A DNA stretch of 64,000 bases from assembly GCF_048128805.1 (NCBI RefSeq), contig NC_136020.1:12589239-12653238 (forward strand), written 5' to 3'. The notes beneath the pieces were generated by a model that made no database searches, was not told where the DNA came from, and worked only from the letters and a program-made list of their open reading frames with translations. This DNA is from Centroberyx gerrardi. Taxonomy: Eukaryota > Chordata > Actinopteri > Beryciformes > Berycidae. The stretch's first letter is position 1; every line of letters starts with the position of its first letter. Positions 1 through 9,902 of this stretch are shown here, piece after piece. Position numbers and translations under genes: made by a program.

Positions 1-197
1 AGGAGTCCGCTTATAACTGAAGAGGGAGCGCAACAGCGTCAGTGGACTTGCATCTTCCTGAGTGGACCACAACGAGACGGCTTTTTGCTTGCGCACACTT
101 TCAGCTGACTTCTTCCTTTCCCCCCTGTAGCAGTGGAACAGCAAACAGCACAGGGGGTTAACATTAACAAGACAAGACAAGACATAGGGTTGCTGGG

Positions 198-721
198 ATG
201 GATAACAACGCAACGCCTTCTAGTTTGGAGTCTGGTTCAAAAGGGCGTTCATCGCGTGATCTGAGACCAGAAATTATTTTAACATTGGTGCTGATAATAC
301 TTACGGTGAGTACGCTAGTTTGTGTTTTACGCAACTTTCAAAAGAAAAATGTTTTGTAGTGTTGATGAGATAGCTAGCAAGATAGATAGATGGATAGATA
401 GATAGATAGTTTTGTATTTGGTAGCTTTATTGATCCCCAATAGGCAGCCCGCGGGCCAGGTCCGAGAGCCAAATGTCTGGCCCGCGCCGACCCATTGGCA
501 CTTGAACTAGAGGTCTGCAACCCGACGGGACCCGAGACTGTATATCGGGTATTGGCCTGGTCGGGCTTGGTTTTTAAATAAATAATTTGGGCTCGGGTCG
601 GGTCGGGCTCGGTTGTTGTTTTTTCATGCGTGGAAAAAAGCACAATGTTTTATGCTCCTCGCTTTCTCCTGAAGCTCAGTGTCACTGCAGGCTGGGCACA
701 CACAGCCCCCCTCCCTCTGCT

Positions 722-787
<66 letters not shown>

Positions 788-2477
788 ACTGGACGTTCCG
801 GACGTTGTGGCCCTTGGCTTGGCATGCTTGACATAATTTGGCCCTTGGGGAAAACGAATTGGGGAACCTATGGGATAATATGGGAGTCCTGAAATACTTG
901 CTATTTACTTTACGTTTCAGGAACTTTTTATGTGTCTATAATGCTGCATTGGACACTAACCCAAATGTGTGTTGTCCCAAACTACAGATCTGCTGATGCA
1001 TGACTCCTGTGTTTTAAGACTGTATATATAATGAAGCGGGTGTTGTGTCCAGGCTGGGTGCGCGGTGCTGCTGGGCTTCACAGCATCAGGAAAGCTGCTG
1101 AAGAGCTACAGCGTTGAATGTGGGAGCGACAAGGAGGTAAAAGCACATCTGCTGTCACTGTTACTGATGCTCCATTATCAGGTTAGACAGCGATGTGCCG
1201 ACCTATGAACAGTGGAAGTCTATATGCCATTTGTGGTGCCAGAATTGCGTGTGTGTGTGTGTGTGTGTGTGGTTATCTAAGTCATGTTTCATTTGACTTC
1301 ATTATGACCTTCATGTCTGGGGAAAAAGAGTGGAAAAAGCAAGTGTCAACCGAAAAATGTCAAATGTCTCTACCACAGGAGTTAATGGAGAATTACCACC
1401 AGCCAGCAGTCAAATACTGGTAAATTTTGGTTGTGACTTATACTGGTAAGTTTGGCAAGTAACCAACCATCATCTGAAGCTCTTATTTGAGTCTGTATCC
1501 AGATGAAGTGGCTGGTGAGTTTTGGGGATTTTTCCAGCCACTGCAGCCAGAGGGCAAAACGAGCTGGCGTCCCGTCCTGCACGCGCTGATATGATGTGAT
1601 GGTGTGTGTTTGTAGGAAGCAGCCAGGTTGCGAGCACAGACCAAAGTTTTGTATCAAGTGACAATATCCACTCTGCTGATCTGTGTCATCGGACTGCTGG
1701 AGGTCTGGGTGAGGAACAGCACAGTTCTGAAACTGGTATGTGTGTGTGTGTGTGTATGTGTGTGATATTTGTATTTAGTCAGGAAAATACTTGCGGTTTT
1801 TCACTGTCTCCTCTCTCTCTCTCCTTAGTTAGTATTTGTGATCCTAGTACTGAGTTTCGTTATGGTGGGTCAGTATGCAAACCAGTGGATTGCAGAGACT
1901 GAGGTGAGAGCCCAAGTGCAGTAAATCAAAACGAATAGTAATAATGAATCTAATAATGAATAGAATATATGAGAAATGGTAGCAGTAGAAATAAGGCAGA
2001 ATTCAGCAGTCCTTCCTCTGCAAGGACAAAAAACTGCAGGTGTTTTTGGGTTCAACTTTTTTTTTGTTCAATTTGCCTCTAGGAGCAAGAGGAGTTTAAG
2101 AAGCGCTACCTGTCCCTGCTGCCTCTGAAGGAGATCAAGAGTTCACTAACACGCTGCTTTTTACTCCAGAATGTGTACGAATGGCAGGCTGAGGTGAGAC
2201 AGGTGCCCCAGTGCAAAAACTACCAAGCACAGCAAGTGCTTTTAGCTTGTTTGAGACATGTCCAATTCATTTAAAGGTCAGTTACAAGTCGCTGAAATTA
2301 AACTCTTAGATTGTTAATTCAGGAAAATTGAAGGAAAATGTAATCTTGTGACATCAAGTTGTCTGATAGGTTTGAAAGAAAATGGGTTATGGTGCTTTCA
2401 TTCATCACCTACTTTTAAAAATGTTATTGTTTGATTTCAAGTTTTGACATATATAGAGTTCAGTGTAAACCACTTCT

Positions 2478-2523
<46 letters not shown>

Positions 2524-3118
2524 CTCCCTGCAGTATAAGTGTTGTGGCCTGATGAATGGCTTCCAAGACTGGACCTCCTCCATCCCAGACTCCTGCTCCT
2601 GCGACCGAGGAGACGGCAGCGCCGCATGTGTGAGAGTCGCTCGCCTTTCAGCCAGAGCCGCTGAGCACAAAAAGAGTTTAACAGAAACAGAAAAATTATT
2701 TTAAAAAAATGAATCCTGCCATCCTGTTCGGAGGCTTTATAAAGAATGAAACTAAACTAAACTAAACTGGTCAAAAAGTCATTGTGAAATTCACTCTGGG
2801 AACTAAATCACTATTCATCACATATTTCCGTCATCACATCTTTCACATGAAATCAGTTGTTTTAAATCAGCCAATGTTCAATGTACATTTTATAACACTA
2901 CTGTATATACAACTGTGTATTATACAATGTAATGAATGGACACAATGTTGACTATTCTGTTTTAGGTCGAAGTTTTCAACACTACTTTGTCCTACATTAA
3001 CACTACCCAACAGCTGGTTTATGAAAAGGTAAAATACAACTGCCCTTATATTAATCTGACTTGAAATATCATGCAGTATCCTTGGTAAGAACAAATAAGA
3101 GATGAACACCCTTAATAA

Positions 3119-3149
<31 letters not shown>

Positions 3150-4251
3150 AGCCATGTCTTCCTGTAGTCTTGTCCCTTATGGATGAACGCAGTTCCACAT
3201 TTTGGAAGGTCATGACATTTTGGGTAAGCAATACTATTTTTACAATAAGGCAGATCATTTCACTTGTTTCAGCATCCCTTGATTTAAGAAAATTCTTGAA
3301 ACAAGTTGGATTGCATTGCAAAAAACAAGTGACAATACCCCCTTCCCCCTTTCAGATTTTTTCACTTGTTTTAAGAAAAGTAAGATTAAAGATCACCTAA
3401 GATTGACATGTTTGCATTGTAAGCTTGTAATTTCTTCCAGTGCACTGCATCATATCAGTTGTTCTGATGTTGTTTTCCCCGTCTTCAGATCGTCCTCTGT
3501 GGCTCCATCGCTGCCTGCTTCTCATTATTGACCATGACATTTGTAGCAGGTGTTTGTGTAAGTAGGCCTACCTGTGATAACACATTTAATTACCACTCTG
3601 GCATTTCCATATACAGTGTATGGTCAACCAACAAACCTAAACAAAAATAATGTAAATGTTTTTCTCTGTATTTCCCAGGGTTTTTTTGTGTTCTACTGTT
3701 ATGAAGGAGGGACAGAGTGGATACGCCTGGGGGGAAAGAAAATGGCCCCGGTGGTGTACATCAGAAGGCCAACAACAAACAATAACACTGAAACAGAAGA
3801 CAAAAACAGAGGGGAGGGAGCAAAGGATGGCGAAAAGGATGGCGAAAAGGATGGCGAAAAGAATGGCGCTGTGGTCGAAAACGTAGAGGAAGGGACGAAA
3901 GGGGGGGGTGTAGCAGCAAAAGACGACAGAAGAGAAGAAGAAGAGACAGAGGGTGAGCGGGAAGGAAAAGAGGTGGATGAAGAAGATGAGAGTCTAATGT
4001 GGCACATTCCTCTGGCAGAGCTGAGGAGGCTGCAGAAAGAGCATGACCCGCCCCCGCTCCTTTTGCAGCTTCGATGCATGTGTCTTTTAGATAGCACCAT
4101 GCCCCTCCACGTGATCCAGCTAGATGAAGGTTCACCGCTGCTGCCCAGTGGGGCGGTGCTGACCGACGTCGCCACAATCAGACAGCGGTTTTGGGGAGAG
4201 AAACACGATGGTCCACCACCGGAGCTAGATGCACTGGAAAAAATGTCTTGA
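198..4251 (+). CDS. Tetraspanin with long acidic C-terminal tail, 10 exons
   Basis: Four-span membrane protein of the tetraspanin family, expected to organise membrane microdomains at the cell surface or in endosomes. Exons read as 198-305, 1053-1136, 1616-1735, 1829-1903, 2083-2193, 2534-2629, 2966-3028, 3152-3223, 3489-3557 and 3679-4251. All introns are phase 0 with GT..AG ends, giving 456 aa. TM1 spans the exon 1/2 joint, TM2 lies in exon 3, TM3 in exon 4 and TM4 across exons 9/10. Exon 6 opens the large extracellular loop with the diagnostic YKCCGLMNGF and continues to PDSCSC; the loop carries six cysteines and NTT glycosylation sites in exon 7. The ATG at 198 was chosen because it opens the frame that reaches TM1 and splices in phase. 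The odd part is a tail of about 175 aa after TM4, with DGEKDGEK repeats and Glu-rich runs, where the family usually has 10-30 residues. The paralogue group is not assigned. Confidence 0.92.
378..408. repeat. (GATA)n microsatellite
   Basis: Short run of GATA/GATG units in intron 1 of the tetraspanin gene. Confidence 0.9.
430..612. repeat. Dispersed CCCGACCCGA-type repeat fragment
   Basis: Intron 1 holds a GC-rich stretch built on CCCGAC/GGTCGGG units, including GACCCGAGACTGT. The same head recurs near 50570, and related sequence lies near 6180-6290 and 58890-58990, so it is one dispersed fish repeat family. Its class was not identified; no coding signal was seen. Confidence 0.5.
722..784. repeat. 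(CT)n microsatellite, about 31 units
   Basis: Uninterrupted CT run in tetraspanin intron 1. The reading frames through it are repeat artefacts. Confidence 0.95.
2479..2520. repeat. (GT)n microsatellite before exon 6
   Basis: About 20 GT units ending just before the acceptor of tetraspanin exon 6. It takes the place of the polypyrimidine tract. Shorter GT runs lie at 1248-1271 and 3120-3140, the latter before exon 8. Confidence 0.95.
3235..3430. repeat. Possible MITE-like intronic repeat
   Basis: Intron 8 contains CACTTGTTT and TTGCAAAAAACAAG-like words resembling the sequence at 6340-6490. Both look like copies of a common fish non-autonomous element rich in 'ACTTGTTTCAAG'. Ends could not be set. 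Confidence 0.3.
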
Positions 4252-4559
4252 AAAAAATCAGTGCACGTGGATGTGTGTTTCGCCGATTGTGTGTTCATTT
4301 TTTTCAGTTTTATTTTTCCTTGTTCTCTTCTTTATTGATTTTTATTGACTGCTATTGCTTCCGTCTATACTGTCGATATGCTACATTGATTTGTTGACAT
4401 GATTTGTTTTTTCCTGTCCATCCCAAAGAATCATATTTGAGTTGCAGTCACTCCAATCACTGAATAACATTTGAAGACTTAAAGGAGTACTCTCTGACTT
4501 TTTGGCTGATAAGCACTTTGATCAGTTGCGGTGTGAGGGAGATTGTGTGTGTGTGTGAG

Positions 4560-5993
4560 ATAAATTGCAGATTTATATTGACAAAAACTGCCATAATCCC
4601 AGGGTACTTTTTAGTGTGTTAAACTCTGTCACCTCCTCCACTCCCACCCCCTGCTTAGAAGTGTCTGTCTCTAAATGTGAGGATTTCCTAAACTTCTTTA
4701 GAGACAAAGTACTTGATATCAGAGCTAGTATTAGTCCACCTGTAAATAGCCTATCCATCTCCTCTGAGAACACTGCAGTTCTAAATTTCCTTACTTCCAT
4801 CACTCTACCAGAACTTCATCATATTATCTCCTCTATGAAGACCTCCACCTGTTCTCTCGACATTATTCCAACGAAACTCTTCAAAGAAGTTATTGGCACC
4901 ATTGGCCCCAGCATTCTTTCAATTATTAATAGCTCTCTGGAAACCAGCCATGTTCCCCAATCTTTCAAACATGCAGTGATCCAGCCACTTTTAAAAAAAC
5001 GGAATCTAGATCCTTCACTCCTCAATAATTACAGACCAATCTCCAAACTCCCCTTTCTTTCTAAAATCCTTGAAAAAGTAGTTTTTAACCAACTGTTGTC
5101 CCACCTGGCTCAAAACTGCATTTTTGAAAAATTCCAATCTGGTTTCAGAGCTCTTCACAGTACTGAATCTGCATTACTAAGAATAACTAATGACCTCCTT
5201 CTAGCTGCTGACTCAGGTAACTGCTCCGTCCTCTTGCTCCTAGATCTAACTGCAGCCTTTGATACAGTAGATCATTCCATTCTCATTCACAGGTTAAACC
5301 ATTGGGTGGGGGTCTCCGGTTCTGCCTTAAACTGGTTTTCTTCATATTTATCTAACAGATCTTTCAGTGTCTCTATTAGCGACTCATCTTCTTCCTCTGC
5401 CCCCATGTCCTGTGGTGTCCCCCAAGGTTCCATACTTGATCCAATCCTCTTCTCCATCTATTTGCTTCCACTAGGCCACATTATTCAAAAACACAACATT
5501 TCTTTTCACTGTTATGCGGATGATACACAGATCTACCTCCCCCTAGAGCCTAATAACTACACCAAACTAACTGACCTCAGTAACTGTCTTCAAGACATCA
5601 AGTCCTGGATGGCTGCAAACTTTCTTCAGCTCAATGAGAATAAAACTGAAGTTATCTTATTTGGACCACAGCATTTGACCAACATTATTTCTCCTCATCT
5701 TGGCCCATTGGCCCCCTCTGTTAAACTACATGCAAAACATCTTGGGAGTCATATTCGATTCAGGATTGAAGTTTGACAAACAAATCAATCAGGTAGTAAA
5801 ATTAAGCTTTACTATTATTATTATTATTATTATTATCATTATTATTTATCATCACTCTGAGCTTTTCTCCTCTTCTATTGTGTTCGTCTCCTTTTGTTGT
5901 GTTTTCCTCTGTGTGTGTTGTAAAGCACTTTGGATCAACTGTGTTGTGTGTAAAGTGCTATATAAATAAAGTTGAGTTGAGTTGAGTTGAGTG
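4560..5993 (+). mobile_element. Truncated L2-like LINE with reverse transcriptase
   Basis: An open frame of about 403 codons (4565-5776) encodes a non-LTR reverse transcriptase without its endonuclease. In order it shows [10 protein letters not shown] (about residue 155), [18 protein letters not shown] (225), [17 protein letters not shown] (285) and the catalytic [10 protein letters not shown] (320). A frame shift near 5745 and loss of the C-terminal region follow. An ATT run and a TATAAATAAAG (TTGAG)n tail at 5950-5993 close the element, as in L2/Rex-type fish LINEs. It is 5'-truncated and internally deleted, so it is dead. It lies just 3' of the tetraspanin stop codon. Confidence 0.88.
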
Positions 5994-6159
5994 TGATTGG
6001 CAGCAGTTTCAAACTGAGGATACATGATTCCCTATCCCGGGAAGTTCATCTGTATCTAGCCACGGGCCAGCTTCGGGGGTCCCGCCAAATCTCATGCAAT
6101 AACTCATTTTTTCAGTTTCCAGAGTCTCCCTAATCGAAATAAAGTTTCTCTTTGAACGT

Positions 6160-6490
6160 GTGCAGTTAGTTGTGAGCCAGAATCCCCAAAATTAATCCTG
6201 AGCAAAGTGACAAATTCAGCCTGCCTTGACCCAAACCTGTTGGGTGCAGTTGGGTCCCATCTGGCTCAGGCATAAATGTCACACTGTAAACTGAACTGCC
6301 CTCACATATTACACTATAGGAGAGTCAACAGCAAAACAGCTGTTGTATACACTGCGAAAACCTAGCAATTTGATCCAGTCATTTAGTGAAACATCTCTTG
6401 TTCTCAGTGCAGTTTCACTTATCTCAAGTTATTGCCACTTGACAGTTTCTCAAGATAAGGCACTGTAGATTACTTGTTTCAAGAAAATGT
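6160..6490. repeat. Two adjoining dispersed repeat fragments
   Basis: 6176-6290 shares 'AATCCTGAGCA', 'AAATTCAGCC' and 'GACCC' with 50520-50620, so it belongs to the same dispersed family. 6345-6490 resembles 3235-3430, with CACTTGTTTCAAG-type words. Neither has coding potential, and their classes were not identified. Confidence 0.4.
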
Positions 6491-6958
6491 GGATAAAAGG
6501 ATGAACGTCCAATGCTGATAGCCATCTGAGAAGAGCTAAATAGACCGCAGCTTGTTCAGATTTGGTTTATGAAGGATCTAAAAATACTTGGATGGGAATC
6601 TCCAAGTTGGGGACCATTTCACCACTTTTTATTGTCGAGTCTGATCTGCAGGCTCACCCGTTGTCATTTTGCAGTAAATCCAGTCTGAATCCAGTCTGGT
6701 CGACAATGTGTTTACGATCTGTTGGTTATAACGCGTACAACGGTTGAATGATAGCAGTGAGATGTAGGCAAGGCACATGGGGGCTGGTCAGCTGTGGATA
6801 AATTGTTGAATAAAGATGACCTATATCTAAAATAAAACAAGGAACTATTCTGCACTGACCCAAAGTTTCTGGTGTGTGTTTTACCGTGGTAAAGATAGCA
6901 TGATATTTGATATTCGTTTGACATTAAAATTCAAACAGAGGATTTCACAAGACTACGT

Positions 6959-7556
6959 CTAGATAAAAAACCTACTGTATTTAGACTGGTCCAACCTGGG
7001 CTAAATTGTCAGTGAGAGCCTAAAGATTGTTTTAAACCCCTTTCCAGATTTGTGAAACTTTTTATCTATTTGTGAAAACAGAGTAAAGGCTGATTTCACA
7101 GTTTTTTCTCTATACACACAATAAAATATATGGTCTAGATCAAAAACTGCTGTACTTAGACTGGTCCAACCTGGGCTAAATTGTAAATGAGTCCCTAAAG
7201 ATCATTTAAGACCCTTTCCAGATTTGCGAAACTTTTTATCTATTTGTGAAAACAGAGTAAAGGCTGATTTCACTGTTTTTTTCTCTATACACACAATAAA
7301 ATATATGGTCTAGATCAAAAACTGCTGTACTTAGACTGGTCCAACCTGGGCTATATTGTAAATGAGTCCCTAAAGATCATTTAAGACCCTTTCCAGATTT
7401 GTGAAACTTTTTATCTATTTGTGAAAACAGAGTAAAGGCTGATTTCACTGTTTTTTTCTCTATACACACAATAAAATATATGGTCTAGATCAAAAACTAC
7501 TGTATTTAGACTGGTCCAACCTGGGCTAAATTATAAATGAGTCCCTAAAGATCATT
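6959..7556. repeat. 175-bp tandem repeat, about 3.4 copies
   Basis: Units start at CTAGAT at 6959, 7135, 7310 and 7485, spaced 176, 175 and 175 bp. Copies are nearly identical, differing by a few substitutions; the last stops near 7556. The unit is AT-rich and no coding was seen. It could be a minisatellite or a small piece of satellite-like DNA. Confidence 0.93.
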
Positions 7557-7715
7557 CAGATTATTGTGGTGCTTCTCTAGACTGTAAACGTCATTTCCCA
7601 CTTCAGTGTCTGGTACTAGTCAATTTATGGACATACTGTATCTAGTTTACATTGTTCCAACAAAGTATGACAAACATACGGCCCTCTGACGGGAAATGCT
7701 GGTGTGTTCATAGGT

Positions 7716-7730
7716 GGTTGCCTAGCAACC
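7716..7730. promoter_or_regulatory. Candidate RFX X-box
   Basis: The 15-mer GGTTGCCTAGCAACC fits the X-box form GTTGCC-N-AGCAAC with both half-sites intact. RFX factors bind such sites in promoters of ciliary and MHC class II genes. The neighbouring genes (tetraspanin upstream, minus-strand gene end downstream) do not explain it, so its target is unknown. Confidence 0.5.
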
Positions 7731-7829
7731 CCACTCTGATTTCCCACCATTCCGCTTCAACTAATCTACTTAACGCAGGGCAGGAACCTCTGGCTGGCTG
7801 CAGTCAGTGTAAACAGCAGCAAATCAAGC

Positions 7830-7831
<2 letters not shown>

Positions 7832-7863
<32 letters not shown>

Positions 7864-7876
7864 GGAGAGAGGGGGA
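7832..7876. repeat. GT then GA microsatellite
   Basis: About 11 GT units followed by GAGA/GGGAGA runs, in intergenic DNA. Confidence 0.9.
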
Positions 7877-8640
7877 AAGAGAGCAGAGGGGAATTTGGTT
7901 AGCGTTAAATGTGATGTATCTATGTCATCTAGGCTAATAGCTGAAGACTGTTCTTTGTGGGACAGAAGACTATTTTTCCCATACTTTCCAGACATTTATG
8001 CCAGTTCAAAACTTTTCAAGACCTGAAAAAGATCAAAAGTAGCTTCTATGTTTTTCTTCCAGACTTTTCATACCTGTGTCAGAAGTCTGGACCTAGTCTT
8101 AGTGGCTAACAAGCCACAATACTTCAATTAAAGGACATGTGTAGCATATCTTAGTTCTGTAATGAATGATGCTTAAACACTTGCTGTATGTAATCCAACG
8201 TTAAAACTAGATTTGGTCATTTAATCTTGATCCCAGTTTAGTCATAGCATCACCAGGCACTCGTTTATCCCCACTGCAGCAAGATTGTTTCATTTGCACA
8301 TGAAATTATGCAGTATCACATGCCTGTGTGAGTACTTTGTGTTTTTATTGTTTTCATTATTTATTTCTACTACTGTCAACCATGTCAGCAAACCAAATTT
8401 GAATGGATAAATGAAGCCTGTTTATTGTCGTTCTGTCTGTAAGTTGAAGTGCAGCTGCTGTCTTGGGAGAGATCCTTGATGTCAGTATTAAACCTGGTTA
8501 AATCAAAGTTAAATGAATAAAATACAAACTTTGAACAATTCTGTGTTTACCATATGGTGTGTTAATAGTATTCTGACATGACATGTATTTCATACAAGTG
8601 TGTACACAAAGCTCATTAGCTGTGGCTCCAACCACCTGTT

Positions 8641-8720
8641 ATTGATTCCAGTCATCTGTAACTGATTACAATCATCTGTAATTGATTACAATTATATGTA
8701 AATGATTACAGTCAGCTGTG
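8641..8720. repeat. Four 20-bp tandem units
   Basis: Four diverged 20-bp units of the form TGATTACAATCATCTGTAA(T). The rest of 7900-8950 shows no gene or named element. Confidence 0.7.
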
Positions 8721-8949
8721 GAGAGGATTTTGAAAAAGGAATTTCAGTGTGCAGATCCCAGCACTCTGATACCTTAGAAACTGAACGATTCCAAACTATT
8801 AGTACTGACAAATCTATCAAATCATTACTTTTATTACTTTGAAAGAATCCTCCACATTCATATGCTCCAACCAGGTTACCCATCCACATTAGCAGCTATC
8901 AATAAGTGAAGTCACATCAGATAACAACAGGTCACAGAAATAAATCCTC

Positions 8950-9876
8950 CATCAAACATTTCAAGTTTTATTTTAATGCTTCTGCCAAACCTTTTACACC
9001 CAAGAAGAAGCAACTGAAATGTGATGCCGTTTACAAGACAGTGAAGCGGTCAGGAAAAAAAAACAAACAAACAAAGAAGTGATGGGTGCTTAAATAAAGT
9101 CTGCAAATGCAACATTATATTGGAACTAATATAATGTCAAAGACTGGGACACAAACTCGTAAAAAATACATCTAAATAAATACATTGTAGACATTTAGCT
9201 AGCATTTTTCCAGATCGACTTAACAATGAGTGCAACAGTAGAATAAGCTTCAATTCCTAGATCGTCAACATTAAGAGCAACCAATAATAAAGACTGCAAG
9301 GGTCAACGCCACAGTGTCCAGACAAAGAAGACCTGAATTAAGACCTAAAAGCTAATGCAGGCTGTAGTTAATGTGCTAGAGCCCTTATCGTTACGTCTGT
9401 GTACTTGTGCTTTGATTAACTTACTTTTAGATCAAATACAAAATCATAATAATAATAATAATAATAAAAAAAACATGTTATTCAGAGGAGTTCAGCATGT
9501 TGTGTGCCTGCTATGGCTGAAGCCTCGACCCCACGGAGCTTCCAGGCTTTTGTTTCATGGCTCTATGTTGAATAAATTACAAAGACACTCTGGTGGATGG
9601 ACACACACAGATACAGCATCACTAACTGTCTGTGTGTGCAAGGATGTTAAAGGTATTCGAAGTATCTACTGAGGCACATCCAGATTTATCGTCAGAATAG
9701 AAGTGGATGAGCCTGGTCCTGTTCTCTCAACCATAAACAGCTGTACTCTGCAGCCGTTAATATTACAGTGTCTGTATAAACGTCTCTAAGTTGTTTCTTC
9801 TGCACATGTTCTTGGTCCTTCTCCTTCCAGCCGGCGTTGAGAAACTCTACACAGGAGATACAGTTTCCGGCTGTAT
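8950..9876 (-). other. Probable 3' UTR of the minus-strand TINF2_N/Myb gene
   Basis: The minus strand carries AATAAA at 8972-8967 (plus-strand TTTATT), placed where the transcript of the large minus-strand gene could end. Between it and the stop at 9877 there is an AAT run (9448-9466) and no other gene. Confidence 0.45.
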
Positions 9877-9902
9877 CTACGGTGATGGACAGCTTCCCGC
9901 TT
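9692..9902 (-). CDS. Last exon of the minus-strand gene; two frames possible
   Basis: The acceptor TTTCTTCAG ends at 9903. Entered in phase 1 from the 10513 donor, the frame stops after eight codons at 9877. Entered in phase 2, as by a direct splice from a Myb exon, it stays open for about 69 codons to TGA at 9694-9692. That product contains SITVDTAGNC and VEFLNAGWKEKDQEH. The short form is the default from exon order; the long form would be an exon-skipping isoform or chance. Confidence 0.45.

Noticed and set aside
587-892. Open frames through the CT microsatellite
   Set aside because: Frames exist only because the repeat lacks stops; no splice or domain support.
3699-4298. Long minus-strand frame of about 199 codons
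   Set aside because: Antisense shadow of the tetraspanin last exon; its Ser/Pro runs mirror the Glu/Lys coding of the real frame.
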